Shown here: piece by piece, positions 16,976 through 27,364 of the stretch
How positions within the stretch are numbered: position 1 is the first letter of the stretch
Layout: each line of letters starts with the position of its first letter
DNA from: Bacillus marinisedimentorum
Lineage (GTDB): Bacteria; Bacillota; Bacilli; Bacillales; Bacillaceae_O
Length of the DNA stretch: 38,308 nt
Direction of reading: 5' to 3'
Assembly: GCF_001644195.2 (NCBI RefSeq)
Contig: NZ_LWBL02000039.1
Coordinates: forward strand, 1-38,308
Program-made: the position numbers and the translations under genes
Notes under the pieces: model-generated
What the model saw: the letters and a program-made list of their open reading frames with translations, nothing else
Told to the model about the DNA's origin: nothing
The model's database searches: none

Positions 16976-18268
16976 TCACATTTGGTAATAGATCAAGTAT
17001 CTAAAGTAAATATAAATCGTTGATATGAGCATCGACACAAGCACAACGGGTATCCCTACCTTCATGAAATCGATGAATTTGATTTCATGCCTGGCTTTTG
17101 ATGCAAGGCCGGCAACGACCACATTGGCCGACGCACCGATCAAAGTGCCGTTTCCGCCCAGGCAGGAACCGAGCGCAAGCGACCACCATAACGGATCAAG
17201 ATTGGTCATTCCGTATTCCTGAAATTCGGTTATGACTGGAATCATGGCAGCTACAAATGGAATGTTATCAACAAACCCGGATAAAATTCCTGATGTCCAC
17301 AAAATGAACAGGGATGTTTTTGGCAGATCGCCTTCTGTGTAATACAAAATGTTTCGTGCAATTTCGTCGATTATACCGACCTGCTCAAGACCGCCGACCA
17401 GCATAAAAAGGCCAATGAAAAAGAACAGTGTGACCCATTCCACATTTTTAAATGCTTCTTCAGTATCGTATTCCCGGTGGGTGAGAAGAAGGAGCAGAAG
17501 CGCTCCCCCCATCGCCACACTTGTCAGGTCAGCATGGATGATCGGATGGAGAACAAAGCCCATTATTGTGCAGGATAGTACCGCAATGGACTTGTACAGC
17601 AAAGGCGATCTCTGCAAGAAATCGGAAGCATTCATCGCCAATAGTTTTTGCCTGTTTTGTTCTGAAATATAAAGGTTTTTCCGGTAAATGAGGGCCATGC
17701 AGCATACGACGATTACCAGAATGACAATAGCGACAGGAGCAAGATTGACGAGGAAATCATTAAACGTGAGATGGTCCACCGCCTGGCCGATCATGATATT
17801 TGGCGGATCACCGATCAAGGTGGCGGTGCCTCCGATATTCGAGGACAAAATAACCACTGTCAAATAAGGAACAGCCGGAACCTGGAGGATATTTGTCAAA
17901 GTCAGCAGCACCGGCACGAACAGGAGCACGGTCGTCACATTATCAAGAAACGCTGACCCGACAGCCGTCATCCCTGCTATCATGAACAGGAGCTGAATCG
18001 GTTTTCCCTTTATGGATTGGGCCACAAGGACAGCAATGAATTCAAAGACACCTGTTTTGCTTGTGACCGAGACAAGAATCATCATGGAAAACAAGAGCGC
18101 AATTGTATGCCAGTCTATATATTCTTTAAAGACGTGATCAAGATCATATACACCGAATAGCAGCATCGCTAAGCCGCCCGATCCTGCTACCAGTGCCCTA
18201 TTGAATTTCTCACTGATGATAAATATGTAGCTGATGACGAAAATCAGCAATGCGGTAAGTGTAGCCAA
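16976..18268 (-). CDS. ArsB/NhaD-type ion transporter (SLC13/IT superfamily)
   Basis: The 430-residue membrane protein has about 11-12 segments and two inverted signature stretches: GSAFLDNVTTVLLFVPVLL with SSNIGGTATLIGDPPNIMIG in the first half, and GFVDNIPFVAAMIPVI with GGNGTLIGASANVVVAG in the second. These are the ion-transporter superfamily substrate loops seen in ArsB, NhaD and the P-protein. The substrate cannot be set from sequence; no arsR or arsC lies nearby, so arsenite is not favoured. Start TTG 18268 with AAGGAGGGG about nine bases upstream. Not part of the B. subtilis order at this spot. Confidence 0.88.
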   Translation of the reverse strand: MATLTALLIFVISYIFIISEKFNRALVAGSGGLAMLLFGVYDLDHVFKEYIDWHTIALLFSMMILVSVTSKTGVFEFIAVLVAQSIKGKPIQLLFMIAGMTAVGSAFLDNVTTVLLFVPVLLTLTNILQVPAVPYLTVVILSSNIGGTATLIGDPPNIMIGQAVDHLTFNDFLVNLAPVAIVILVIVVCCMALIYRKNLYISEQNRQKLLAMNASDFLQRSPLLYKSIAVLSCTIMGFVLHPIIHADLTSVAMGGALLLLLLTHREYDTEEAFKNVEWVTLFFFIGLFMLVGGLEQVGIIDEIARNILYYTEGDLPKTSLFILWTSGILSGFVDNIPFVAAMIPVITEFQEYGMTNLDPLWWSLALGSCLGGNGTLIGASANVVVAGLASKARHEIKFIDFMKVGIPVVLVSMLISTIYIYFRYLIYYQM

Positions 18269-18388
18269 ACCTTTCCCCTCCTTGTCCCTTACTCCATCCT
18301 ATGCATGGACACTGGTGAAATATTTATTCTATTTCAAACGGTCCTGAATAAGCTTGTATAAATGGGACAACAATGGGGGAGTGATTAT

Positions 18389-18769
18389 ATGCCGTTAAAA
18401 CAGCTTTCGAGTGCGATTTTGTACGGTCTGGCGGTAATGATGGGCATAGCGGCTGCTGCCAGTGCACTGTCTGCAACTTTTCTACGCTTCACTTCAGTCA
18501 CGGAAAGCACGATGTCGTGGATTATTCTTTTCCTGTCATTTGCAGCACTGTTCATTGGCGGTTTCATAGCGGGGGGCAAAGGCAGGCAAAAAGGAATGCT
18601 TGTCGGTTTCATCACCGGCCTCGCTTACCTGTTCATCGTCTTTTTGATTCAGTTTCTTGGATTTGGGAACGGAATGAGCATGCAGCAGCTTGTCTATCAC
18701 GCAGGCTTTTTGCTGACAGCGGCACTGGGTGGAGCGGCTGGCGTCAACGTCGCTGTGAAAAACAGCTAG
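18389..18769 (+). CDS. yrzE: TIGR04086-family membrane protein (YrzE)
   Basis: The 126-residue protein has four hydrophobic segments (about 8-32, 42-60, 68-88, 98-120) with short loops, including GGFIAGGKGRQKGMLVGFITGL. Size, topology and place between yrbG-like and yajC genes match B. subtilis yrzE. The function is unknown. ATG 18389 is chosen because GGGGGAG lies seven bases upstream; the longer frame from 18362 has no such site. Converges on yajC with a shared terminator. Confidence 0.85.
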   Translation: MPLKQLSSAILYGLAVMMGIAAAASALSATFLRFTSVTESTMSWIILFLSFAALFIGGFIAGGKGRQKGMLVGFITGLAYLFIVFLIQFLGFGNGMSMQQLVYHAGFLLTAALGGAAGVNVAVKNS

Positions 18770-18805
18770 AGGGCAAAGCGGCAGATAACTTCCGCCACAC
18801 ATGAA

Positions 18806-18838
18806 AACAGCGCGGGCCCCCAGGAGTCCGCGCTGTTT
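18806..18838. terminator. Bidirectional terminator between yrzE and yajC
   Basis: AACAGCGCGG (18806-18815) pairs with CCGCGCTGTT (18828-18837). Short T runs occur on both sides, suiting the convergent genes. Confidence 0.8.
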
Positions 18839-18844
18839 CTATTT

Positions 18845-19105
18845 CTATTCACTTATGACATCTCTGATTGCAGATCGGTCATATGTAAGCCTTGATCCGT
18901 CACCGCAGCGGATGACAACCTTATCTTCATCAATCGAATCGATTGTGCCGTGAAGGCCGCCGATCGTCACGATCCTGTCCCCTTTTTGCAGGTTTGACTG
19001 CATTTGCTGGACCTGCTTCTGCTTCTTTTGCTGAGGCCTGATCAGTAAAAAATAAAACAGCACAAACATTAAAATAAGCGGCAATAATTGCACCAATGTA
19101 TTCAT
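18845..19105 (-). CDS. yajC: Preprotein translocase subunit YajC
   Basis: The 86-residue protein has one N-terminal membrane helix (about 5-22) followed by RPQQKKQKQVQQMQ and a small beta domain (GDRIVTIGGLHGTIDSIDEDKVVIR), the classic YajC pattern. It accompanies SecDF in export. The start at 19105 is set by AAAGGGGTGAAAG. Last gene of the ruvA-ruvB-queA-tgt-yajC unit, 43 bases after tgt. Confidence 0.95.
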   Translation of the reverse strand: MNTLVQLLPLILMFVLFYFLLIRPQQKKQKQVQQMQSNLQKGDRIVTIGGLHGTIDSIDEDKVVIRCGDGSRLTYDRSAIRDVISE

Positions 19106-19148
19106 CGCTTTCACCCCTTTCCAAAATAGGACAAGCAAGTGGATTCAA

Positions 19149-20318
<1,170 letters not shown>

Positions 20319-21347
20319 CTATATAATGAGCATCGCATCACCAAAGCTGAAAAAACGATAGCGTTCTTTTACAGCGGTATTGTATGCGTTCAATACATGT
20401 TCCCTGCCTGCAAGCGCGCTTACAAGCATAATCAAAGTCGATTTCGGCAAATGGAAATTGGTCACCATGCCGTCAATTGCTTTAAATTCATAGCCGGGAA
20501 AAATGAATATATCCGTCCATCCGGATGATTCCTCGAATCGCCCGTCGTTTTTTCCGGCAATCGTTTCAAGCGTACGGGTTGAAGTGGTTCCGACTGAAAT
20601 GATGCGTCCGCCTTCCTGCCTTATTTCGTTGAGCAGACGGGCTGTCCCTTCTGTCATAATGTAGTATTCCCCATGCATCTCATGTTCTTCAACTTTTTCA
20701 GCGGTGACCGGCCTGAATGTACCAAGGCCGACATGCAGGGTGATGAATGCGATCTTCACCCCTTTTTCCCGTATTTCTTCAAGCAGTTCCTCGGTGAAAT
20801 GGAGGCCTGCCGTCGGTGCAGCTGCCGAGCCCCTTTCCCTGGCAAATACAGTCTGGTATCTGTCCTGGTCATCAAGCTGTTCTTTTATGTAAGGGGGCAG
20901 CGGCATTTCCCCGAGTGAATCGAGGACTTCATAAAAGATTCCGTCATACATGAAATCAAACTCCCTTGCCCCCTGTTCGCCTATTCCCGTACAGCGCGCC
21001 TTCAGGCGCCCGTCGCCAAATGAGAGGACGGTTCCTTCCTTCACCTTTTTGGCTTGCTTGACCAGTGTCTCCCAGCGGTCACCTTCGACCTGCTTCAGGA
21101 GCAGGACTTCGGCTTTCGCCCCCGTATCTTCCTTAGCACCGTAAAGACGGGCCGGCAGCACTTTAGTATCATTCAGGACAAGGCAATCGCCTTCTTCCAG
21201 ATAATCAATAATCCGCCGGAAGATTTCATGCTTCACTTCACCTGTCTTGCGATCAAGCACCATCAAGCGTGAAGATGTCCGGTCTGCAAGCGGGGTCTGA
21301 GCAATCAATTCCTCCGGCAAGTCAAAATCAAATAATTTCACATCCAT
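20319..21347 (-). CDS. queA: S-adenosylmethionine:tRNA ribosyltransferase-isomerase
   Basis: Moves and rearranges the ribose of SAM onto preQ1 in tRNA, giving epoxyqueuosine. The 342-residue product equals the B. subtilis length and begins [20 protein letters not shown]; also visible are [13 protein letters not shown] and [14 protein letters not shown]. Start at 21347 with AGGTGGAG closely upstream; a GTG three codons earlier is part of that site. Lies 95 bases after the DUF2905 gene in the ruv-queA-tgt-yajC unit. Confidence 0.97.
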   Translation of the reverse strand: MDVKLFDFDLPEELIAQTPLADRTSSRLMVLDRKTGEVKHEIFRRIIDYLEEGDCLVLNDTKVLPARLYGAKEDTGAKAEVLLLKQVEGDRWETLVKQAKKVKEGTVLSFGDGRLKARCTGIGEQGAREFDFMYDGIFYEVLDSLGEMPLPPYIKEQLDDQDRYQTVFARERGSAAAPTAGLHFTEELLEEIREKGVKIAFITLHVGLGTFRPVTAEKVEEHEMHGEYYIMTEGTARLLNEIRQEGGRIISVGTTSTRTLETIAGKNDGRFEESSGWTDIFIFPGYEFKAIDGMVTNFHLPKSTLIMLVSALAGREHVLNAYNTAVKERYRFFSFGDAMLII

Positions 21348-21442
21348 AAGCTCCACCTATTCTAAACAAAGATAAGACGGCTTTGCCGCCACAACCGTAA
21401 ATTGTAACTGACTTACCGCAAACATGGAAGTGATATCGCATG

Positions 21443-21655
21443 TCATCTGAAAAAACGTCCAAAAACCATGAAAAGCAAGGAAAGGACAATGCTGACGACA
21501 ATAGATGTCACAATCGGAAAGAAAAAAGTTGTATTGCCCTTTTTAATGACGATATCTCCCGGCAGTTTACCGATGAACTGCCCGATCAGCTGCCATAACA
21601 ATCCGACAACAACAAGCAGCACGCCGAGAGTGATAATCACTTTTCCGGTATCCAT
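21443..21655 (-). CDS. DUF2905 small membrane protein
   Basis: The 70-residue protein has two membrane helices (about 4-28 and 45-66) separated by KLPGDIVIKKGNTTFFFPI, the DUF2905 signature. No function is known. Its ATG overlaps the ruvB stop as TGATG, so translation is coupled. The same gene is commonly found between ruvB and queA in Bacillaceae. Confidence 0.9.
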   Translation of the reverse strand: MDTGKVIITLGVLLVVVGLLWQLIGQFIGKLPGDIVIKKGNTTFFFPIVTSIVVSIVLSLLFMVFGRFFR

Positions 21656-22662
21656 CAGTTCTCTGGAACCTCCATTCCGAAGTGCTCATATACGTTCGCT
21701 GTTACAATTCTTCCCCGCGGCGTCCGCTGCAAAAACCCGATTTGCATCAAATATGGTTCGTATACATCCTCTATCGTATGGGATTCCTCTCCGACAGTTG
21801 CCGAAATGGTATCAAGACCGACCGGTCCGCCCCGGTATTTCTCGATGATCCCCTTTAATAATTTATGGTCAATATGGTCCAATCCTAACCGGTCAACCTG
21901 GAGCAATTCAAGGGCATCATTGGCAAGGAGAGCTGTAATTCTGCCATCCCCGCGCACCTGGGCGAAATCACGCACCCTTCTCAGCAGGCGATTTGCAATC
22001 CGTGGTGTTCCTCTTGAACGGCGTGCTATTTCTTCGGCTGACTCGGGATCGACATGTACCTCAAAAATATCTGCAGTCCGCTTCACAATTGCGGTGAGAT
22101 CTTCAGCACGGTAATACTCGAGCCGGCTCAGTACGCCAAAGCGATCGCGGAGCGGAGCTGACAGGAGCCCCGCCCTCGTTGTTGCACCGACAAGGGTGAA
22201 AGGGGGCAGATCGAGCCTTACTGAACGGGCACCGGGGCCTTTCCCGATGACGATATCCAGGCAAAAATCCTCGAGTGCCGGATACAGCACTTCTTCCACT
22301 GACCGGGGCAGCCTGTGGATTTCATCGATAAAGAGCACATCTCCCGCTTCCAATGCAGTCAAAATAGCCGCAAGGTCTCCGGGCCGTTCTATCGCTGGCC
22401 CGCTTGTGGTGCGCAAATTGACGCCCATTTCATTGGCGATGATCGCCGCAAGCGTCGTTTTACCAAGTCCCGGCGGTCCATACAATAGGACGTGGTCAAG
22501 CGCTTCCTCCCTGAGTTTTGCCGCTTCAATGAACACAGATAGGTTATTTTTCACTTTTTCCTGGCCGATATACTGTGCCAGCAATTGCGGTCGGAGGGAT
22601 TGCTCCAGTGACATTTCTTCATTATGCAATTCTCCGGAGACGACTCTATCCTGTTCCTCCAC
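21655..22662 (-). CDS. ruvB: Holliday junction branch migration ATPase RuvB
   Basis: Hexameric AAA+ motor that drives branch migration with RuvA. The 335-residue product has Walker A GPPGLGKT (about 62-69), Walker B FIDEIHRL, sensor 1 GATTRAG, the arginine-rich [18 protein letters not shown] and a C-terminal winged helix ([12 protein letters not shown]). Start GTG 22662 ([10 protein letters not shown]) is favoured because GGGAGG lies eight bases upstream; GTG 22671 touches that site. Begins five bases after the ruvA stop. Confidence 0.98.
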   Translation of the reverse strand: MEEQDRVVSGELHNEEMSLEQSLRPQLLAQYIGQEKVKNNLSVFIEAAKLREEALDHVLLYGPPGLGKTTLAAIIANEMGVNLRTTSGPAIERPGDLAAILTALEAGDVLFIDEIHRLPRSVEEVLYPALEDFCLDIVIGKGPGARSVRLDLPPFTLVGATTRAGLLSAPLRDRFGVLSRLEYYRAEDLTAIVKRTADIFEVHVDPESAEEIARRSRGTPRIANRLLRRVRDFAQVRGDGRITALLANDALELLQVDRLGLDHIDHKLLKGIIEKYRGGPVGLDTISATVGEESHTIEDVYEPYLMQIGFLQRTPRGRIVTANVYEHFGMEVPEN

Positions 22663-22667
22663 CCTGT

Positions 22668-23279
22668 TCACCTCCCGCTGTTCAGCATGAGCTGAAGTGC
22701 CTTTTTAATATATTCTTCCGTTGTAAGACGCTCGTTTTCAAGCTTCGGGATCACTTTTTTGATTTCCCTTCCCGCATATCCGAGGGCTTCCAGGGCAGCC
22801 ATTGCTTCATCGAGCTCCGGATGAAGTTCCTTCTGGTTGGCAGCTGTTTCTTCTCCCGGCTGGAACAAATCAGGCATCAAGTCTCCGAGCTTGCCCTTCA
22901 GATCGAGAATAATCTGTCTCGCAGTCTTTTTACCGACACCGGGGAATTTGGTCAAATATTTTTCATTCTCATCCTCTATCGCTTGGACGACATGCTGAAC
23001 CTCGCCTGTTGCAAGAATGGCAAGACCTCCTTTTGGCCCGATCCCTGACACATTAAGCAATTTTTCAAAAAGCCAGCGTTCATCTCTCGTCTTGAAGCCA
23101 AACAGTGTGGAGGCATCCTCCCTCACATAATGATAGGTGAAAATTTTAATTTGCTCGTTTTCATTTTTTTGATAAACAAAGGGATTCGGGCAAAAAACCT
23201 GATACCCGATCCCTCCTGTGTCGATAATGATATATTCAGGGGATATGTAATCCACTCTTCCATGAACAAATTCAATCAC
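22668..23279 (-). CDS. ruvA: Holliday junction DNA-binding protein RuvA
   Basis: Binds four-way junctions and loads RuvB. The 203-residue product has the N-terminal OB domain (about 1-63), tandem helix-hairpin-helix motifs ([16 protein letters not shown] and [16 protein letters not shown]) and the C-terminal domain III that touches RuvB (about 155-203), joined by a flexible linker. Start is GTG 23279 behind AGAGGAAC. First gene of the ruvA-to-yajC unit. Confidence 0.97.
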   Translation of the reverse strand: MIEFVHGRVDYISPEYIIIDTGGIGYQVFCPNPFVYQKNENEQIKIFTYHYVREDASTLFGFKTRDERWLFEKLLNVSGIGPKGGLAILATGEVQHVVQAIEDENEKYLTKFPGVGKKTARQIILDLKGKLGDLMPDLFQPGEETAANQKELHPELDEAMAALEALGYAGREIKKVIPKLENERLTTEEYIKKALQLMLNSGR

Positions 23280-23367
23280 TGTAGTGTTCCTCTCCCATTT
23301 ACATTAATCGGTCCGCTGTGACCCATTGTTTTTCTGCATCATATGCGAACATGCATTTCCTTAACTT

Positions 23368-23395
23368 ATTTTAACATAGAATGCGGAAACTTGAA
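23368..23395 (-). promoter_or_regulatory. Candidate promoter of the ruvA operon
   Basis: On the minus strand TAAAAT (23368-23373) has a weak -35, TTCAAG (23390-23395), 16 bases upstream. About 90 bases before ruvA. Confidence 0.4.
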
Positions 23396-23456
23396 GCATC
23401 TGTTGGAAGAACTGAAGTGATACACTGAACACCCGGGTGTCCTTACGGCATTTACA

Positions 23457-23582
23457 CAAGAAAAGCGCATGGCGCCCGCTTAGCGGCGTACGCATAAGCG
23501 GGGGTACCCGCAGGAAGGCGATTTTCCCTTCCGGAGGGGATCACCGCTTATGGCGATAGCCGCTGGCGCCTGGAGCTGGACA
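23457..23582. repeat. Structured intergenic repeat, family 1, copy 3 (fullest)
   Basis: Left part (AAAAGCGCATGGCGCC, GCTTAGCGGC, CGCATAAGCGG) and right part (CCGCTTATGGCG, AGCCGCTGGCGCC) are complementary in three nested blocks: GGCGCC, AGCGGC/GCCGCT and a perfect nine-pair CATAAGCGG/CCGCTTATG. The inner region has a further GGAAGGCGATTTTCCCTTCC mini-hairpin. Located between bofC and ruvA. Confidence 0.8.
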
Positions 23583-23621
23583 CTAACCTTACCTGAAAAA
23601 CTTATGCTTTCTTACCTTATT

Positions 23622-23674
23622 AAAAAAACTCGCCGGCCGGCGAGCCTTTCAGGCGGCGACAGAGGCGAATCTGC
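23622..23674 (-). repeat. Short dispersed repeat, family 3, copy 2, with terminator-like palindrome
   Basis: On the minus strand a perfect palindrome CTCGCCGGCCGGCGAG (23629-23644) is followed by TTTTTTT, a good terminator shape. About 50 bases, including GACAGAGGC and CTG, match 9962-10014. It is a second stop signal behind the bofC terminator. Confidence 0.6.
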
Positions 23675-23718
23675 ATAAACCTGTCCGCTGTGATGACAAA
23701 TTATACTTTCCTGGACGG

Positions 23719-23747
23719 GAAAAAAGCTAATCACGGAGATTAGCTTT
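23719..23747 (-). terminator. Terminator of bofC, overlapping its stop codon
   Basis: AAAGCTAATC and GATTAGCTTT (23738-23747 and 23723-23732) are followed by TTTCCC on the minus strand. The bofC TAA lies in the first arm. Confidence 0.8.
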
Positions 23748-24312
23748 CAGGTGAAATTTTATAAGGTTTGAACGTCTCGATCACATGGACATACTCTTCC
23801 TTAGTCTGGACCGGTATGCCTTCCAAAAGTTTTTGCTGCTGTCTGCTCTCCAGTTTCCCTACATCAATTTGATAAAAGGTTTGAATAGCCTTCTGTGATT
23901 TCGGATGCCCTTCATAAATTGTCAGAATGCCGTTGTCGGCGAGGCCGAAGTACCCGTTTGCCTTCAGCAGCGGGGATATATCGTCAATGTTTTGCCGGAA
24001 AACGACCATGCTTTCATCCTGGTCGACGAGCTGCCATTCTTCGTATTGTGCCCAAAAATCTTCCATGGAAAGGATCGTTTCCTTTTTAACTTCTTCGCTG
24101 ATTTCTCCATCAAGGTACATGCGCTGCAGTTTGACTGTAACAGTCAGCGGTCCGGAAACTTCGTACGCTTCACTATTTTCTGTGCCGGATACCTTAACGG
24201 GATCCTGGCTTTTCACTTCGCCCTCTGGCCCGTTTTCTGCAAAAGTCAGCACCAGAATGACTGCTGCAAGTGTGATCAGGAAGATTGAGTACCCATTCAT
24301 TTTTGCCCTCAT
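23740..24312 (-). CDS. bofC: Forespore regulator BofC
   Basis: In B. subtilis BofC, secreted from the forespore into the intermembrane space, restrains SpoIVB signalling that activates pro-sigma-K. The 190-residue product has an N-terminal membrane or signal segment (NGYSIFLITLAAVILVLTF, about 5-23) and two small alpha/beta domains, the first with GPLTVTVKLQRMYLDGEISEE. Start ATG 24312 follows GAGGTGAGC; a second ATG four codons later is possible. The place between yebC and ruvA matches B. subtilis. Confidence 0.92.
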   Translation of the reverse strand: MRAKMNGYSIFLITLAAVILVLTFAENGPEGEVKSQDPVKVSGTENSEAYEVSGPLTVTVKLQRMYLDGEISEEVKKETILSMEDFWAQYEEWQLVDQDESMVVFRQNIDDISPLLKANGYFGLADNGILTIYEGHPKSQKAIQTFYQIDVGKLESRQQQKLLEGIPVQTKEEYVHVIETFKPYKISPES

Positions 24313-24383
24313 ATGGCTCACCTCTTCAGGCAGGTTTTCGGTCCGGCAAAACAAACCTCTTCAGCCGGATACAGCCTTGATCG

Positions 24384-24437
24384 TAAAAAGACTTCCATTT
24401 TGCTCAATTATAGTATGAACAAAAATGGAAGTCTTTA
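24384..24437 (-). terminator. Terminator of yebC
   Basis: Long arms AAAGACTTCCATTTT (24422-24436) and AAAATGGAAGTCTTT (24386-24400) end in TTTTTA on the minus strand, with a 21-base loop. Confidence 0.8.
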
Positions 24438-24441
24438 TCCA

Positions 24442-25185
24442 TCAGAGGTGTGTTTCATCATTCATATCAAAATTGTGATAGATATCCTGTACATCTTCCT
24501 CTTCTTCCAGCATATCGATCAGCTTTAACAGCTTTTCCTCATCACCACCCGCAACATGCGTATACGTTTGGGGAACCATCGTCGTTTCAGCGGTCGAAAA
24601 TTCAAACCCTTTCTCTTTTAATACTGTTTTGACCCTATCGAAACTTTCGAAGTCTGTGTAAACTTCAAACGTTTCATCCGTCGTTTCAATTTCTTCGGCC
24701 CCGGCATCAATCACTTGCAGCATCATGTCATCTTCCCCGATAGTAAGACCATCCCTTTCAATAACAAGGTAACCTTTAGGGTCAAACATGTAGGACACAC
24801 AACCATTTTCACCGAGGTTCCCCCCATTTTTTGAAAAAGCGTGGCGTACCGCTGCTGCTGTCCGGTTTTTATTGTCTGTCAGAACGTTCACCATAACCGC
24901 TGCTCCTCCGGGCCCGTAACCTTCATATGTGAATTCTTCGTAGTTCACACCGTCAAGGCCCCCGGTCGCTTTTTTAATTGCTCTCTCAATATTGTCATTT
25001 GGCATGTTATTCGCTTTCGCTTTATCAACAGCAAGTCGGAGTGCCGGATTGGTTTCCGGATCACCATCTCCATTCTTGGCGGCAACAAATATTTCCTTTG
25101 CGAGCTTCATGAATATTTTGCCGCGTTTTGCGTCCTGTGCATTTTTCCGTCTCTGTATGTTTTTCCATTTCGAATGTCCTGCCAT
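24442..25185 (-). CDS. yebC: YebC/PmpR family protein (TACO1 family)
   Basis: The 247-residue product has the canonical start [25 protein letters not shown] cut short here, then [13 protein letters not shown] and an acidic C-terminus. Members act as DNA-binding regulators or, as more recently described, help ribosomes through proline stretches. Which applies cannot be told from sequence. AGGGGGAGGAGC lies before the ATG. Single gene with its own terminator; B. subtilis yrbC/yebC is in the same position. Confidence 0.95.
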   Translation of the reverse strand: MAGHSKWKNIQRRKNAQDAKRGKIFMKLAKEIFVAAKNGDGDPETNPALRLAVDKAKANNMPNDNIERAIKKATGGLDGVNYEEFTYEGYGPGGAAVMVNVLTDNKNRTAAAVRHAFSKNGGNLGENGCVSYMFDPKGYLVIERDGLTIGEDDMMLQVIDAGAEEIETTDETFEVYTDFESFDRVKTVLKEKGFEFSTAETTMVPQTYTHVAGGDEEKLLKLIDMLEEEEDVQDIYHNFDMNDETHL

Positions 25186-25615
25186 TGGCCGCTCCTCCCC
25201 CTGTAAAAATTATTACCTGTTGGTTTATGAAAAGAACATGATGCTGATACAGGCTATTCCATTATTCTTGAGGCCATATAATAACTCAAAATTCAGGTAT
25301 CTTCCCAATTCCCACTACAATATAGCCTAGCATACCGTTTTTTTTCTGGTCAAAAACTCGTCCGCTTCATTTTATGGCGGAACCGCATATGGTCGTGTTC
25401 TTTAAGGATACGCTCATCAAGTTGGCTGAGAAAGACACCGTGATTGCGGCCGAAATGCAGCAAATACGGATGTCGCACTTATGCCTTTTAATACTCTGAC
25501 CGCTTCTTTGTGATTCATTGTTATGTAACAGCGAACAATATACCTTCCCATTTGCTGACTGACAAGTCCACTATAGAAAGAACACGTTACGTTATACGGC
25601 CCTTTCTCACCACAG
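25186..25615. other. Intergenic stretch between yebC and the coxA-like gene
   Basis: No supported gene. It carries family 2 repeat copy C (25425-25487) and otherwise shows only AT-rich sequence near yebC that may hold its promoter. Confidence 0.6.
25425..25487 (+). repeat. Dispersed repeat, family 2, copy C
   Basis: On the plus strand GAAAGACACCGTGATTGCGG, CCGAAATGCAGCAA and TACGGATGTCGCACTTATGCC align with copy A over about 60 bases. It is the shortest copy and lies in the opposite orientation to the other two. Confidence 0.65.
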
Positions 25616-25648
25616 AAAAACCAGGCGGAAGTTCACGCCTGGTTTTTT
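25616..25648. terminator. Terminator after the coxA-like gene
   Basis: AACCAGGCG and CGCCTGGTT flank an eight-base loop, with T runs on both strands (five on the minus, six on the plus). Immediately after the stop codon on the minus strand. Confidence 0.85.
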
Positions 25649-25650
25649 CG

Positions 25651-26295
25651 CTAATCAATAACCGCATCCTCGCCGTCAAACATATCACGGATATCTTCTT
25701 TAATCTCACCTGTCGGAAGTCCATTCCGTAAATCGTTATCGATATTCCGCACGCGGGCGAAGGTCGCGTCATCGGTCACAGCATCGACTTTTCTGCCCTC
25801 AGCAAACTTCCTGGCCACGTTCACCGCCTCCGCTTTTATACGGTTTTTATCTGCTGCGTCTGTATGCACCGCCACAAGTATACGATCTTTATAAACAACC
25901 GTCCTGGCATCACCGACTCCATCAATGCGCATCGCCCTGCGCGTTATCTTTTCAGCGAGGGCTCCTTCGTATTGGTTGAAATAAGATGAACGCGGTTTCT
26001 GTTCAAGTGAATCGACATGACCGCTGTAATTGTAATCCGCATAACGTTTAATGGGCTGTTCTTCACCGTCCGCGTTTCCATCACGGTCAATTATATCTGT
26101 GATCATGCCGTCGGGACCGCGGTTGATGTAGTTCCCGCCATAACCTGTCTGTCCCCTGCCGTCATTTCCTTCATGGAAAAAACTGATCTGGTCAGGGTAT
26201 TCAAAACGTTCGTTACGCACATTGTCGTCCATATTACATGCCGCCAGACTGCCGAGAGATAGAACAGATGAAAGGATTAATGTTTTTTTATTCAA
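25651..26295 (-). CDS. YhcN/YlaJ-family sporulation lipoprotein, CoxA-like
   Basis: The 214-residue product has a lipoprotein signal (MNKKTLILSSVLSLGSLAAC, lipobox LAAC with Cys at 20), an Asp/Gly-rich linker and a C-terminal YhcN/YlaJ domain (about 110-200: AEKITRRAMRIDGVGDARTVVYKDRILVAV, shortened). The position between yebC and safA matches B. subtilis coxA, a spore cortex protein. Start is TTG 26295, fixed by AAAGGGGG eight bases upstream; the ATG at 26331 has no site. Function beyond spore association is unknown. Confidence 0.85.
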   Translation of the reverse strand: MNKKTLILSSVLSLGSLAACNMDDNVRNERFEYPDQISFFHEGNDGRGQTGYGGNYINRGPDGMITDIIDRDGNADGEEQPIKRYADYNYSGHVDSLEQKPRSSYFNQYEGALAEKITRRAMRIDGVGDARTVVYKDRILVAVHTDAADKNRIKAEAVNVARKFAEGRKVDAVTDDATFARVRNIDNDLRNGLPTGEIKEDIRDMFDGEDAVID

Positions 26296-26386
26296 TGGAA
26301 AAACCCCCTTTCTCCTATAGGATGGCATCAAGGGGGCAGATTTACACTGTTAGTTTCCGGAAGGCTGGACATTAACCGCGCCATGT

Positions 26387-27364
26387 TTAAATTTCACTTG
26401 CAGTGTTGAGGACAAACGCCTTCCTGTTCGACAGTTCACGGAGCGTAAAATCACGCAGGTTCCTCGCATCGTTCCTTTTGCTCCGGTACCGGAAAAACCG
26501 GTTCCACTCCCGGTAAAGATCAGCGGGGAAAATTAGAGCAAGCGAAAACCATTCCTCATGGATCAGACGGCCAAGGGCCTTTTCGTATTCACCAATTCTC
26601 CAGCCGCAATGCGGCAGTGTCCGATTTAAATACTGGAGGTAATCATAAGCCTGAGGCGCCGGGGCGGCAAGATCAAAATCGATCAAGTAAAGTTGCCCGC
26701 CGCTTGATTGAAGGAAGTTGTGATGTACCGTGTCACCGTGGATGAACCGGCCCTCTTTTCTCGCTTCCCTTTCCAATTCATCTAACTGCCGGGGCTCTGT
26801 TTCCCGGAAAAAAAGTTCTCCCCATGAGAGCAATTCATCAACAGCTTCTCTTCCGACCCACCTGGCTGTTAGCGGTGCTGATTGCTGAAATTCTTGAAAA
26901 CGAAGCGCCCATTTTTCATACAGGGAAAACTGCGGAAAAGCAGTCACGAGCTCCTGCGGAAGATCAGCAGCCTTTTCGTGGAAGGACATAAGAAGACGCA
27001 GGCCTTCCTGGCGTCCAGCTGAAGTGCCATAAGAAAATTTTTCGCTGCTTTCTTCGATATACTCACTGATCGTCCAGTAGTACCCTTCCCCTGGAATTGT
27101 CCACTGTCCGGCAGGAAACGCTAAAAAAGACGGGATTTTTTCAAACCCTTTTCGTTTGAGCTGCTGCAGAAGAATGATTTGCTGGATTGCTTTCTTTTCA
27201 GATGAGTATCCTTTAAGGAGCAGGTTCTGTAAATCAGATTTAACCACCGCAACGTTCTTCTTCAAAAAATTATAGCTTCTGGCAATCAAATCACCTTCGG
27301 TTTCTAACAGAAAAAAGAGGCGATCTCGATTGATATCGCCTCTTTTGTCCCTGAACTCAGTCAT
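26387..27364 (-). CDS. CotS/YutH/YsxE-type spore coat kinase-like protein
   Basis: The 325-residue product is in the aminoglycoside phosphotransferase/choline kinase fold. The catalytic loop HGDTVHHNF and the metal-binding LIDFD are intact, so phosphotransfer activity is possible. CotS-family members sit in the spore coat; the substrate is unknown. ATG 27364 overlaps the safA end by eight bases (ATGACTGA), suggesting coupling with safA. An in-frame TTG at 27379 is a possible longer start; no strong ribosome binding site is seen for either. B. subtilis has no such gene exactly here. Confidence 0.8.
   Translation of the reverse strand: MTEFRDKRGDINRDRLFFLLETEGDLIARSYNFLKKNVAVVKSDLQNLLLKGYSSEKKAIQQIILLQQLKRKGFEKIPSFLAFPAGQWTIPGEGYYWTISEYIEESSEKFSYGTSAGRQEGLRLLMSFHEKAADLPQELVTAFPQFSLYEKWALRFQEFQQSAPLTARWVGREAVDELLSWGELFFRETEPRQLDELEREARKEGRFIHGDTVHHNFLQSSGGQLYLIDFDLAAPAPQAYDYLQYLNRTLPHCGWRIGEYEKALGRLIHEEWFSLALIFPADLYREWNRFFRYRSKRNDARNLRDFTLRELSNRKAFVLNTASEI

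Noticed and set aside
16976-18268. Arsenite efflux operon
   Set aside because: No arsR, arsC or arsA nearby, and the family covers sodium and other anion transporters.
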